Part shown: positions 47,201 to 59,919 of the stretch, piece after piece
Position numbering within the stretch: the first letter of the stretch is position 1
Layout of the letters: every line of letters starts with the position of its first letter
NCBI RefSeq assembly: GCF_963576545.1
Contig: NC_083647.1
Location: 2,833,507-2,897,506, forward strand
Length of the DNA stretch: 64,000 nt
Origin: Limanda limanda
Taxonomy: Eukaryota; Chordata; Actinopteri; Pleuronectiformes; Pleuronectidae
Direction of reading: 5' to 3'
Notes under the pieces: model-generated
The model's database searches: none
What the model was told of the DNA's origin: nothing
Seen by the model: only the letters and a program-made list of their open reading frames with translations
Translations under genes and position numbers: made by a program

Positions 47201-47451
47201 TTCCAGTCCCCAGTGGAGTCCATGGAAGGTTGGCAAGGCCCTCTCCCAGCAGGCCCTGCTGTAGGCCCTGCTGTGGGGCCTGGCGTGGAGGGGGTGGAGG
47301 TGGGGTTGGTGGTCGTAGCTGGCCTGGAGAGGCCCACCCCAAGGCCCACCGCCAGAGAGCACGCCACCATCGTCACACATATGATGACAGCATGCTTACC
47401 TCGGATGCAGTAACGTTTCTGTTTCTTCTCATAGTCCATGCTCTCAAACAT
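23656..47451 (-). CDS. enpep: glutamyl aminopeptidase (aminopeptidase A)
   Basis: Type II membrane zinc peptidase (M1 family) that removes N-terminal acidic residues, for example from angiotensin II. Twenty exons: 46811-47451, 43567-43708, 42282-42416, 42065-42185, 40568-40722, 38643-38756, 38417-38551, 37923-37988, 31711-31776, 30921-31081, 29949-30031, 29693-29829, 29078-29133, 28849-28999, 28134-28207, 27813-27917, 26965-27135, 26566-26706, 25470-25551, 23656-23802. They sum to 2883 nt, 960 aa in one frame; human is 957 aa with 20 exons. Seen: short cytoplasmic tail, signal-anchor [20 protein letters not shown], Pro/Thr/Gly-rich stalk, GAMEN at about 357-361, zinc motif HELVH at 393-397 and WLNE with the third ligand E416, same numbering as human. 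All catalytic motifs are intact. Intron 8 holds an LTR element and intron 1 a LINE fragment. Confidence 0.97.
24115..24300. repeat. dispersed teleost repeat with a short tandem duplication
   Basis: In enpep intron 19. A diverged copy of the TTTATCCAAAG-type repeat lies at about 24125-24250. A 20-bp unit, GTCAAGGTGTTAGAAGAGGT, is directly duplicated at about 24258-24297. Confidence 0.6.
25918..25946. repeat. C-rich homopolymer tract
   Basis: Three runs of C separated by single A bases, in enpep intron 18. It explains a spurious poly-Gly frame on the minus strand. Confidence 0.95.
29184..29234. repeat. (GAT)n microsatellite
   Basis: About 50 bp of GAT/ATG trinucleotide repeat with one interruption, in enpep intron 12. 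Confidence 0.95.
30060..30900. other. enpep intron 10
   Basis: No coding sequence. The part from about 30150 to 30620 has features of an old dispersed repeat, with words such as AAAGCTGGATTTATACTTG, but it is too diverged to name. Confidence 0.35.
31310..31362. repeat. (AC)n/(AT)n simple repeat
   Basis: CA repeat followed by ATATGTA-type repeat in enpep intron 9. Confidence 0.9.
31823..32484 (+). repeat. left long terminal repeat
   Basis: 662 bp, begins TATTGACAATACACC and ends CCCGCAACA. It contains TATAAAA at 32312-32318 and AATAAA at 32422-32427, in the order expected for U3-R-U5 on the plus strand. Confidence 0.93.
32312..32318 (+). promoter_or_regulatory. LTR TATA box
   Basis: TATAAAA about 110 bases upstream of the LTR's AATAAA. 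The right LTR has the same box at 37644-37650. Confidence 0.7.
32488..32505 (+). other. candidate primer-binding site
   Basis: TGGTAGCAGAGGGTATGG starts 3 bases after the left LTR end. It begins with TGG, the complement of the tRNA CCA end. The priming tRNA is not assigned. Confidence 0.6.
32816..33639 (+). repeat. eight-copy 103-bp tandem array in the LTR element leader
   Basis: Units start with GCGAAGACGCACACTGTAAA at 32816, 32919, 33022, 33125, 33228, 33331, 33434 and 33537, an exact 103-bp spacing each time. Units differ at only a few positions; the last decays after about 33610. There are no unique spacers, so it is a minisatellite and not a CRISPR array. Confidence 0.97.
33707..34150 (+). 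pseudogene. retroviral integrase C-terminal remnant
   Basis: A 147-codon frame whose middle (about residues 60-115) matches the C-terminal SH3-like domain of murine-leukaemia-virus-type integrases; WTGPYEV and WHHLTHC are the clearest words. The catalytic core and all upstream pol domains are absent, and the N-terminal ~45 residues are not recognisable. It is a leftover of a deleted pol gene and cannot work as an integrase. The frame may be open only by chance. Confidence 0.8.
36470..36600. repeat. GATGCTGTG-type minisatellite
   Basis: Irregular tandem repeat of GCTGTGGATGCT-like units followed by GATGAGGA-rich sequence, inside the LTR element. It generates serine/proline/histidine-rich frames on the minus strand. 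Confidence 0.75.
37008..37030 (+). other. perfect 10-bp hairpin in the LTR element
   Basis: GCTGTGATTC, loop TTT, GAATCACAGC. It lies about 130 bases upstream of the right LTR. Confidence 0.7.
37128..37157 (+). other. hairpin and polypurine tract before the right LTR
   Basis: CCGCACCT, loop ATC, AGGTGCGG (37128-37146) is a perfect 8-bp stem. Its 3' arm runs straight into the purine tract GCGGAAAGGGGGA (37143-37155), which ends 2 bases before the right LTR and is the likely plus-strand primer. Confidence 0.65.
37158..37816 (+). repeat. right long terminal repeat
   Basis: 659 bp, near-identical copy of 31823-32484, with TATAAAA at 37644-37650 and AATAAA at 37754-37759, which would supply the element's poly(A) signal. 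Confidence 0.93.
38757..40567. other. enpep intron 5
   Basis: Non-coding, AT-rich at 39900-40040. No transposon that I can name, and the short open frames lack motifs. Confidence 0.4.
40723..42064. other. enpep intron 4
   Basis: Non-coding and AT-rich, with a TTATTA-rich tract near 41655-41695. Nothing else is recognisable. Confidence 0.4.
42417..43566. other. enpep intron 2
   Basis: Non-coding. Minus-strand open frames near 42890-43220 come from an A/G-rich stretch and show no domain. Confidence 0.4.
43975..44075. repeat. dispersed teleost repeat
   Basis: Begins GTCAAGTCAAGTCAACTTTT and continues ATTGTCAGTCGTCATCATAC, a word string I recognise as repetitive in fish genomes. In enpep intron 1; the family is not assigned. 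Confidence 0.5.
45330..46165 (+). pseudogene. 3' fragment of an R2/R4-type (restriction-like endonuclease) LINE
   Basis: The frame at 45340-45795 contains [35 protein letters not shown], then [20 protein letters not shown], phrases typical of the C-terminal part of non-LTR elements with a restriction-like endonuclease, whose copies are widely annotated in fish. After the stop near 45797 the similarity resumes in other frames to about 46130: [20 protein letters not shown], then NQPDIVV resembling the PD-type endonuclease centre, and [16 protein letters not shown]. The reverse transcriptase is missing, and frameshifts and stops show it is dead. It lies in enpep intron 1, opposite to the gene. 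The exact clade is uncertain. Confidence 0.8.
46170..46810. other. proximal enpep intron 1
   Basis: Non-coding sequence between the LINE fragment and exon 1. The plus-strand frame at 46261-46509 has no recognised motif. Confidence 0.4.
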
Positions 47452-49314
47452 CGTATCTTCTAAACACCTAAAAACGTCCCTGTCCTAAAACAGCCCTTTG
47501 CTCCCGTGGAGAGGTGTAAAGCTGCCCTGCAGTCACAGCTGTAGGCTCCTACTGCATTTACTGTGTGAGCCGATCCAGAGCTGGCCTCTGTGGTGCTGTG
47601 GGGTGGAGAGAGGAAAGAGCAGGAGAAGTGAGGAGAGGGAATCTGTCAGACAGTGTGGAGAATCTCACATGGAGCGAGAGATTTATTCTGTCCTCTGTGC
47701 TGTTAACACGCCTCCTCCTGTTAAACATCGACAAATCTGTCTGTAAATCAACAGCTTAACTTTCTGTCTGTCTGTGCACATGCATGTGGACAGAACATGT
47801 AATCTGTAAGTAACTTTAAAAATAAGTATATGTGTGTGTGTTTGAATCCCCATCAGATTTAAATTTCAGTATGTTGGTTACAGTGTAATCTGTCTTGTTT
47901 ACAGTGAATACCCAGGGGGGTCAGGGGTCTATCGCATTTGCTTTTTGGTCAACAAATTTTGATTACAACAGAGAGATGTGTGAACCACAAAGCAACACAA
48001 TGGCTACATTGTGGCTGCTTGACAAGCAGCCACTAGTCCTCATCATTTCAGAGGTGTGACCGCGTTCAGTTGACAAAGACTGGGGTTTGTCTAGAGGAGG
48101 AAAGAGCAGTTTTATTTGGGCTTTTGTGCATTGAGGATTATATGGGGGATCACGAGTGTCAAAGAAATGGTAATAAAGACTTTAATCATTTAATAACGTA
48201 TTGTACAATAAAAGGAGGAATTCAATCTAAAATAAAATTACAAAAGAGATATTAATCAATCAATGAAGTTCAAATTACAAGAAACAACATAAAGCCAATC
48301 AAATTTGTCAATAACTACATAGTTTAAAAATCTAATCAAGAATTAATAAATGAATAATGGAATTTAAAAGGGGTTTAAAAGGGCAGTTTTCCTTGTAGCC
48401 TCTCCACATTATTCAACATATTAAAAAAAAATCAAGTCCTTAAAAATTATAGAGAAACCTAAAAGTTCCCACAATGAGCAGCACATTGGTGACTGTGGAA
48501 AGAAAACACTTCCAGTCAATGTGGGCGGCCATCTGGCTCGACCAGTTGGGGTGAGGAGAAAAATGGGGAAGAGAGGAGAGATGGGTCGCAAAGAGGGAAG
48601 AGAAAAGAGAGAGATTTGGGGGAGGAGGAGGAGATTGGGGGAGAGAGGAGAAAGAGACCAGGAACAGTTGTGTAACAATCATGTTTCAGCTCTGTCAGAC
48701 TATTTGTTATAATTAAAACAATAAGAGCAGTTATTATGGATGTTAAGATGTTGGTAATGATAGCAGCAACAATGCATACAATAATAATAGTGCTCAGTGG
48801 ATGATGGGTGTTCCCCCAGCAGTCTAGACCTATAACAACAAAACTAGGGGATGGTTTAGGACTCACCTGATCCAGCCTTAACTAAAGTCTTTATCAAAAA
48901 GTCTAACCTTAAATGTAGAGATGGTGTCTTTAACATTCATGAGAGAGAGAGAGACCTTTTAGGTTTCAGGTAAGAGGTGATGGTTTCTATTCAAGAAACA
49001 AAGAACCAATTGTATGATCTGATTTTGCAACCTGCTTAAATAATGAAAGGATAATGAAATATCAACATGGACTGAACAGTTAGTTGTGAACATGACTGGG
49101 CGTCGATCTCCAGCATGGATACAATGTGTCACACATTTAACTTTTACAAACTGACAGCATAGCTTCTCAATGAACTGTCTATTATTCTACTGTGTAGAAT
49201 GCCCCCCCCCCCAAAAAAAAAGCACAGTACACTTAAACTACTGGTTTATAAACAATGACGTTTATTTGCCTCTCCATGTCGACCAAGTCACTGACCCTGG
49301 CTACCTTCATCATG
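47452..49314. other. enpep 5' flank and lrit3 3' flank
   Basis: Contains the enpep 5' UTR and promoter (from about 47455 upward) and the 3' end of lrit3. A strongly purine-rich segment (GGGAAGAGAGGAGAG words) occupies about 48550-48665. A short C run plus A run lies at 49203-49220. No coding sequence is recognised. Confidence 0.4.
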
Positions 49315-52300
49315 TTACAGAAGTGTTGCTGACAAAAGAACAGTTGTTAAGTTGTTTGAGGACTCGGATGTAGACTTGCTGGACTTCTGGCTCTTTTTCT
49401 TTGCACTGTTCAGTTTAGGCCTTTTAATGTTCTTGTCTACAGGGAGTACTTTGGACACAATGTTCGGGAGAGTCTGGATGTTGTTGGTGGACGGTGGTGA
49501 GATGTTTTGGAGTATCTGATTCTCCTTCACTGAGGGGGTGTTTGCAGTACCTGGGCTCTGGTTTGGCTTCCGTTTTTTTGATTTGGATGGAGTCTTTTGG
49601 GACTTCTTCCTCGGAAGACGGAGTCTCGTGTTGCCCACTACCTTCAGTTTAATCAGGGCTTCGGATATTCCCGCCATGTTCCGTGCCTGGCAGCGGTATT
49701 CACCAGCATCCTTGTATGACAACCCATTGAGGCTGATTATCGACCAGCGAACCCCCACACGTGGAGATTCCTGCACAACTGGAACATAAAATGGTTTCAA
49801 TCTCAGAGGCAATCTTTGACCCCAGACCAAAATAAATTCAAGTTCATCTACAAATCTAGTAATACAATCCAGCCCCAAACATATTCATTGGCAACAATTA
49901 GTTCTCTCGGTTGGCTGATTGACTTCAAATGGACCTATTGTGTATCTATATGTACAGTGTTGCAAAAAAAAAATAAAATTCTTCAGAGATGCAGGGCACC
50001 TTTTTTCGATCAAGGGTAATTTTCATTTTCATGACATCTTTCCGACTTAATGATTGTTTATTATTAATCGAATCGATTCATAAGGTCTCAAAACAGCTTG
50101 ATTCAATATTAATTTAGTAAAGGATCTTTCATTGTACGATACAAATTTTGCTTGGACATGTGTAACTGTGTAGGAAATGTCTAAGTTGGGGTATTATTAC
50201 AAATATTAAGGTAGGCCTGTCACAATAATATTTTATATCGTTGGATGATAGCCAGTCCCAGAATTATTGTGATGAATGACATTATCATTTTGAAATCATT
50301 TCATACCACTGATATATTGACTATTTTATAGCATAATAATGCAAGGTCACCCTTTCCAAGAGCAATAAACTTAATTCTTAAGAATATTCAGTCTGACATT
50401 TGAATTAAAAATATGTAAAGGGTAATAACCACAACAATAAATCAAGTGGACCCTCTGGCTCTGTTAACAAAAGCTGCTCTTGAATAAATATTAAATATCT
50501 GGCTCAGGATGTTTATTACCAGCTCAGTAAACAGGATGGGGTGGTTAAGATTTACATGAGTATTTGAGTGAGCGGGGCCCGGGGCCTGTGTGTGTGATGA
50601 GACACAGAGCAGCTAAATGCAGACGCACTCATGGTACTTCACAGATTTAGAGTCGCTGTTCAGTGTGTTGTTATTTTTTTTTTACTGTATTGATGAATTG
50701 CCTCGCAGACCGGATCAAACAAACCTGTGGGCCGCATATGGCCCGAAGGCTGAAAATTCCCCACCCCTAATTAATGCACCATGTGCCACCCTTATGTGAA
50801 CCGCATATAATATAAAATAAATCCTGAAAGAGACAGAGTAGCACCACTTACAGCTCTCCAAGTTCCTTGGTAGCTGTTCAGAGTTCTCAGGGATCTGTTG
50901 CTGGCAACAATCTGTAAAGAGAATAAAATTACAATATGACTAATGCTCTGACATTAGTAGCGTAAATCAGAAAGTGAATCACCGGAGAGTAGACTAACCC
51001 TAGACTACTTACCTGTGTAAGATGAGGTTTTGATCCAGGTTAGGGTTGGTGTTGGGTAGCCACTAGCGTCACAGCGGAGTATTACGTTACTGCCCAAAGG
51101 AGAAATGACTTTGGTGGCTGAAGGCTGGACCGAGGGCCTCATACAGCTGGGCAGCTCTGCCTGGGTCAGGAGCATCGCTGACTGACCCAGAGACCTGCTA
51201 CACATCAGAAACTGGTCCATGATAACTACAGGACTCCCCAGAGACATGGACAAGGACATCACCATGGAGATCTGGCAGTCACATAACCAAGGGTTGTCAT
51301 GGAGACCTGGGTATTCAGGATAATTTGACTTGTTAACACTGATGTCATGTTTGATAGCCTATGTGTCATGCACTGGGTGGAACATGCCTGAGGACAATGA
51401 GATGGCTGCAGTGGCAGGTTTTCAACTGTGCACATCAAAGTGTTTTCAGTAGTGACACATGAGCTGTCATATACAATAGATCAACACTCTCTCCCTCTTT
51501 AGGCAGGTGACCAATGTGTACAATTAATGTAATGTTCTATTTTCAAAAATATTAAGTGTCCGTATACTATAGTGGATTGTTGAAGAGAACATTTCCAAAA
51601 GAGAAGTAAAACATGATGCTGGAGTTGTATCTATCCCTTTTTTGAACTGCTTAACACTTACGTTGTCATTATTTGACCCTTTACGTCAAAAATCCAAACT
51701 CAAAGGGTTGAGATATTCTAATTCAACATGTGTATGGTGTTGTATAACGTTACAAACATTACAGTGAGTCTGACAGACCGTAGGCCTCTTTGTGTCTTTG
51801 CTGATCTACATCAGCTATAGCTGCATCAGACAGCAGTAGAATATTATGTGTCCCCATTTCTTCAAAACATGCTGTAACATACTGTACCCAATATTCTCTT
51901 CTTTACTTGACCCTCCTGTTGTCCTGGCAGAGGAAACCAGAGGTCCAGCAGCTCTGCAGGTAAAATAGTCAGCCTGTGGAGAGGAGAGAAAATTGAATTA
52001 CAGGAAGGATTATAAGAAATGGAAAGATCATAAGAAAAACAGGAAAGACAATTAAGCAAATGGAAGGAGAAATAAAAGCACCTGGAGAGACAAAAAGGGA
52101 AGGAAAGGAAAGAAAAGAGAGTTGAACATATCTATTGAACGTGACTGACTGCCCTGTAGTTCCTTATATCAGGCTGGCTCCATGCAGCCTGTGGACCCAC
52201 CTGTTGCTGGACAGGTCGAGGTAGGTGATGTTGGGGAGGAAGAGCACAGCGTGGGCAGGCAGGCTGGACAGACGGTTGTTGTGGAGTCCAAGAGTTTGGA

Positions 52301-54131
52301 GTTGTGGCATGTCCCTGAGGCCCTCCCAGGGGAAGGATGACAGGAGGTTCCCATCTAGGCGGAGCTCTCGCAGGGCCTTGAGGTTGACAAAGCTGCTCGG
52401 GTGTACGGATGAAATGAAGTTGTAGACCAGCCCCAAGAACTGCAGCTCAGACAGGTTGTAAAAGGCTGCCCGGGGCACCCTGGAGATCAAGGTCTTCTCT
52501 AGACGCAGTTTGACTGTGTCAGCTGGGACATTGATGGGAACAGATACGATTCCAGGGTCACTGCACTGCACCAACCTGCTGTTGAAAACAAAGACAGATA
52601 TGTATTTATACACACTTCATGATCTTTGTTTATTTTCTGAACGATTATAGTTTTTCACTGTATACATAATGATAAATTCCTGTAACATTTTAAACACATT
52701 TGTAGGTAGTTTTCTAACCACAATTTTTTTTATAGGCCTAACATTGCTGAGTGCAGCTCTCACAATAACATTCATAATTGAATTATCAGTTCTCCTCCCC
52801 ATTTTATTGGCATATTGCTCCTGTAATATCGGTTTTGGAGTGTTTCATAATAGTAGAGGCTCTACAGTAAGTGCTTCTCATAAAACATTTACTTGTACTC
52901 ATTTACATGCATTATTGATCCAAACAACAGGGGGGAAACGTCAGCTTCCACTGCTCCTTTACTACTATTCAGGTGACAGAAAGAAAGAGAAAGATGAGAG
53001 TAGATTTTGTTTAGATTATAACATTATAATTTATTTAAACATGTATAGTATAATTACAGAATAAAGAAATTGGAAAGGAATTGATTGAAAACATTGTTTT
53101 AATTGATTTATATATAAACTAACCATAATTAAACAATGTAAAATTAATTATTTAATAAATTATCAAATAAAAACCAATTATTCCAGTGCCTCTGTCTAGG
53201 TTCCACATTACTACCACCAGTAATGGACATGGTGCCTTTAATAATTAAAATATTAACAAAAACCAAAGTGTACTTTATATTAAGAAATGTTATATTTTAT
53301 GGTATAGATTAATTATTTGATTTGCATTAAGCTACACAATATCACAACTATCAAAAAATAATAATCATCAATTATGTGGATAATTTATAATTTGATGATA
53401 AAATGAAATTATAGGATTAAAATGTTTAATAAATAAAAATATCTATTTAACTTGAAATTCGATTACAAATACGTATTCGTCACATGTCATTTTTATTCAT
53501 AAATGTTTTATTATTACAATTAAACACCAAAAAATGTGGACTAAGCTATATTTCTGATGGCCCCGAACATCTTTCATATATGAGGAGTCAATGTCTCTTT
53601 ATTAATAGAATATTATTCCTTTCAGATCATATTTCATCCAAAAGCAACACTATGAGATTCAGTGTATGTGGCATTGTTATAGCATTGATACTTTGCTGTT
53701 AGCGGGCACCAGATTTAGTTTTGATAAGATGACTGCAGTCCTGTTCCTGTTCATATAAACCACTTTTATACAGAATGTAAACTACTATGCACATGACCAT
53801 ACAATAACAATTATTTTTGTCATGCAGGATGCTATTCAATGATTTGCAAACATTTGATGAAGTTTATAACATTTGTTGCATTAGCACTGTAGCGTTGGCT
53901 CAAATAGAGCTCTGATCATATTATTAAGATAAGAAAGTAACAGGCTGAGTTCTATTCATGGAGAGACAAATCACCTAAACACGAACACACACAGATGAGA
54001 ATGAAGTCAGCCTCACTCAACCTGAGCTGTGCTGTTCCACTGCTCCCAAACGTGCACGCACAAAAAGCAGGGCACGAGTGGACTGCCAACAGAGACGACT
54101 GCAAGATGTGAGCAAGGAGCAGCAGATACAT
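49315..54131 (-). CDS. lrit3: LRIT3-like leucine-rich repeat / Ig protein, short form
   Basis: LRIT3 is a synaptic protein of photoreceptors needed to assemble TRPM1 signalling in ON-bipolar cells. Exons: 54022-54131, 52201-52575, 51907-51973, 51013-51328, 50852-50911, 49315-49778. They sum to 1392 nt, 463 aa in one frame. Seen in order: signal peptide MYLLLLAHILQSSLLAVHS; LRRNT CPAFCAC; LRRs including LRELRLDGNLLSSFPW and LPNITYLDLSSNR; LRRCT DNPWLCDCQIS; Ig domain LGSNVILRCDASGYPTPTLTW to DAGEYRCQA. After the Ig the protein has about 115 Lys/Ser/Pro/Asn-rich residues and stops. The fibronectin III domain and membrane segment of mammalian LRIT3 are not encoded. The exon 4 acceptor (AACAAG at 51329) has a poor pyrimidine tract and the exon 1 donor (GTTGAG) is weak, so those borders are less certain. 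Which fish paralogue this is cannot be told. Confidence 0.85.
50210..50345. repeat. old DNA-transposon end
   Basis: Starts TAGGCCTGTCACAATAATAT and continues with ATTATTGTGATGAATGAC, a familiar terminal pattern of a dispersed fish repeat. It lies in the last lrit3 intron. Confidence 0.5.
50690..50780. repeat. hAT-like terminal sequence
   Basis: The words GGGCCGCATATGGCCCGAAG and TGAAAATTCCCCACCCCTAA are, on the minus strand, the GGGGTGGGGAA...GGCCATATGCGGCCC pattern of hAT-family ends. The partner end was not found. Confidence 0.55.
52620..54020. other. lrit3 intron 1
   Basis: Non-coding and strongly AT-rich (53000-53500). The plus-strand frame at 52669-53064 is hydrophobic by composition and has no recognised family. 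Confidence 0.5.
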
Positions 54132-56247
54132 CTTTCAACAGATGAGCCCCGTTCTCCGGCAGGCCATTTGTTTCTCCATATTCCCAGTACTCCTCAGTCT
54201 GAGATTGTAACCAGGGTGCAGAGTGAAACAGAATCCCAGATTAGCTGGGATTACTCTGTGTACATGCTGCATGTAATCCCACGCCTCACTGTCAAGAGAA
54301 GAAATCACAACATCAGGGTCAGACAAAGCAAATGTAAACACCATCACCCTGTAGAGTCCTGAAGACTATTGCACATCTTTGCCCTGTTGAATATTGTTAT
54401 ATAGTGCTGAAAGTTAACACTGATTTTAATATAAGGAATAAAACACTAATAATAACATTGGTCCATAGTGTATGAAATGCACACTTTAAAAACATATAAG
54501 CCCTACATTCATAATTTTACTAGCATTAAATAAATGTAAGTAAGTTTTTTGTTAATACGTTTCTCTGTGCATGCTCATTACTGAAACTGTTGGGTTTCTC
54601 TATAATTTTGGAAGGTCTCCATCTTACTATGTAAAGTGCCTACACATAATGTATGTTGTGATATGGCGCTATACAAATAGAACTGAATTTCATACTAGAC
54701 ATTGAATAGTGGATCATTTTGCCAAACACGGATTACTAAACAAATAAAACCGCAGTGCCAAAAATTAAAACAAAACATAAAATCCCACACATAAAATCAT
54801 AAACAGTAGAATAGGGTATGGAATAAAGATCTGAAAGAAAGACACCCACAGAAAGAAGATGAATTCCTCACTGGAAATCCTCCAAATTGAAACTGAAGGA
54901 AATCTGCAATAAACCAGACTGCGGACTGATTGTGTTTTTAGTTACTCGATATATGATAATGAGAGACACTTACAAAAGACTCAGCTGGAACAAAATAATA
55001 ACAAACACATATTAGCACTATAGAATTGCCAACAGAAATAATACATATAGTATCGTCACTGGAAACTGGACTGATAACAAGAATATAGAACTGTACAACA
55101 CAGTGCCGTAGGCCGGATTAATGCTCTGTTAGTTTGCAACTCTCAAATAAAACCAAATAAGGTCAAGAAAAAAAAGCTGCATTCTTAACCACTATTCTTT
55201 GACCTGGATGGAAATGTCATGGGGTCAAGGAAAGTGTGAAGGAGAAACATCTTGTTTTTGATGATGTATTTTGTTGTAATGATGTGAACTGTAAGCTCAA
55301 TATGCTTTTTCTTCAACGTTACTGTTGACTGGACAGATGTGGCCGCGAGAAAGTACAGTTTATATTTATGGATTTGGTGCATCACTGTAAATGCTGAAAC
55401 TTTATTGTGGGACAACATTGTCTCACCTTCTTTCACCTCTTCTTTCTTTAATCCTCCAGAGAAAATACGGACGAACTGGAGAGTTGACAGCCTGTCTGAA
55501 AGCAGCTATAAAGGAGAGTCCAGTTTATCCTATAAGATAAAATAAGGAAGCGCTGTAGAATTCATCACTGCTGACAACAAGTTATTTTCATATTAAGCAC
55601 TAGGCAAACGAAAACGACAGCCTTCTCAACAGTCAACATATTGTAGTGATCGGTGAGCCGGTCGCTCCATTGGACAATACTTGTGCAGAGGCTCATGGGA
55701 GCGTTCGGTGGTTGTCTCGTGATTAGTTTAGCCATATTATGTTGATGTTTTGACTTGTTTCATATGTGTTTAGAATAGTTTATGTTCAGTTTATGTTTAG
55801 TGAGAAATGTAGACACCATGACGTGGTGATGTGGTGTCTTTGAGTGCAGTTACTGTGTTTCCATGAACTAATCCTCATGATTCTGTTGTATTGCTCTCAC
55901 TAATAACTTGACAATCATGACAGCATTGGTGCTACAGAATTAGTTTCTTTCCTCCAAACCTTACACTGGATCTCAATTTGAACTGATATACAGTGGCTGG
56001 TATTTTTTAAATAATATTTCCAATTTTATATTTACGTATATTGTTCATTTAGTTGTTCTTATCTTGACTGACGGACAAACTTCATGAATATGGTGGGGTG
56101 AGTCACGCCCACCGGAAGTTGCGTTTATTTTGAAATCGGTTCTTCAGCGTTCTTACCGTAATGCTCAGTACAAACACGCACCGCTTAACGTAGCTGACTG
56201 GCCCTGCCTGTGTTCCGGAGTGAAGCCTGGCTCTACCGCAGTGGAAA
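54132..56247. other. lrit3-fam241a divergent spacer
   Basis: Holds the 5' flanks of two divergent genes. The 54590-54700 stretch, ending GGCGCTATACAAATAGAACT, is the 3' tail of a fish LINE. The part from about 56100 is richer in CpG and should contain the fam241a promoter. The short open frames in the spacer are not convincing. Confidence 0.45.
54590..54695 (+). repeat. LINE 3' tail
   Basis: The words AACTGTTGGGTTTCTCTATA and TGATATGGCGCTATACAAAT followed by AGAACTGAATT form the standard 3' end of a fish LINE family. No coding part is attached. Confidence 0.65.
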
Positions 56248-58235
<1,988 letters not shown>

Positions 58236-59724
58236 TGAGAGCCGACGATAGGCTAAGCCTGCTGTTTTCTTTGGTTAATACTTACACATGCAGGACTGTA
58301 ATAGCAACGGATGTCATGACGGGATATTAGTTGGATCTATGGTTTTTAGGGGGGGGCAGTGGAGAGGGCTTTACTGCTCTGTAGTGATAGAGACAGACAG
58401 ACCTTAGCTGCTTTCTGGAAATGCTGTAAAGCTTGTTGAGTCAGGATTCTTCAGGATTGTCTGGTCTGGAGCGTCTCCAGCCTCAGAAGAAAGTAGGCGA
58501 GCTGACCTGCTGCCGTTGCTGACGTGACATAATGCTATCGATCCTGTGATTTAAAGGAACGGAAACACAGGGGGGGAAATGCTTTGTTTCTGTTTGAGTC
58601 AGAGGCCAAAGAGTGCCTGTGCTCACAAGATCAAACTGCACACATCTGTGTGGAGTCTCACACTTTGCTGTCATACACTGTGAATGTGGCGTGCAGGCAC
58701 AGCAGTAATATCACTAAGCGTCAGAAACAGTGTCTGGAAGTAAGCTGACACAGAATGCATAATATGTTCTTTTGAAACCTTTTTTGCTGTAAAATGTTTA
58801 CTCTGTGAGCAGTTCTCCAAGCGCTCTCTAACAGTCTGTCACAAGTTCATCTCTTAAAATAACCTTTGATTATCTTCTGGCCCACCAAATCCCTGGGGAA
58901 GAAATAATTGGCCTGTTGTCTAAACTTACTTGTGCCATGTATGCACACTCTATTCTGATGAATTGAAAAGTGGAACTATTCTTATTGCCCTTAAATTGCA
59001 CATGTCTAATATATACAAGTAGAAGTCTTCTCAAGGGAGTAGTCAGAAGTGTGAGGAATGTAAATATGCCTTTCTCAAAGTCATGGAAAGGTTTGAAATT
59101 GGTAAAATGGATACAACTTAAAACTGGGATTTGTTTTGGAAAATGTGTTCAACAGATCAAATATTCTCATACCAATTCAATTTAGGATTGACAGAGTACA
59201 TTTTATACTGGGTGAAACTTACAGTAATGTACAGTTTACTTTGTCTTCCAGTTAGTCTCACTGGTGTTCAGCTGAGGGACTTGACAGTGTTCATGTTTGC
59301 ATAGAGCTGGTCAGGTAAACTGATGATGTCAAGATAAGCATATCACCCTGGATGTTTCTTAGGGCTTTGGTTACATTGCAAAATGCTGTGTATATTCAAT
59401 ATGTATTTTTAGTCTGCATGACATTTAGGACCTACTGGACCTATCAGCCTGTTTTATTAAAGGGGGATTAACTCTAAGGGCCCTAACTACCTGAAACAGG
59501 GCAATGCTGAGTGAAATGCAAATGTACTCACCTCCATCTAAGCACCCATGGGTGTGCTGATCTTAAAATGAGGTGTGGTCAGACACATTTTTGGTGCATG
59601 ATATCTTGAGGCAGTGGAAAAGAGACAGTGGTGCATAATTTCAATTTTATTTTAACGCTCATTATCAGACAGGGATATGCTTTTTACAAAAGCAGATGCA
59701 CAACTAGTGCACCTTCAGCTTGTA

Positions 59725-59762
59725 GCACACGCACACACGCACACAAACACACACACACACGT
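59725..59762. repeat. (CA)n simple repeat
   Basis: Interrupted CA dinucleotide tract. Confidence 0.9.
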
Positions 59763-59919
59763 ATATGCATGATCTCTTTTATCTGCAGTGAAATGTTCTG
59801 AAAGGTCCACCATCATAATATGAATCCATCAAGGTGCCAGCTCACCTGGCCTATAAAGGGATTGGGAGCTGGTGCTCTGATTGGTTTGTTGCATGTTCCT
59901 CCCAAAACGCACCCATTTC

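Noticed and set aside
47101..47463. 120-codon plus-strand frame with a Gly/Val-rich run
   Set aside because: Antisense shadow of enpep exon 1, which encodes the Pro/Thr/Gly-rich stalk.
48550..48665. Purine-rich GGGAAGAGAGG tract as a regulatory element
   Set aside because: Only a compositional bias; no motif or conservation evidence could be stated.
52669..53064. 131-codon hydrophobic plus-strand frame
   Set aside because: Lies in AT-rich lrit3 intron 1; composition explains the hydrophobicity and there is no family match.
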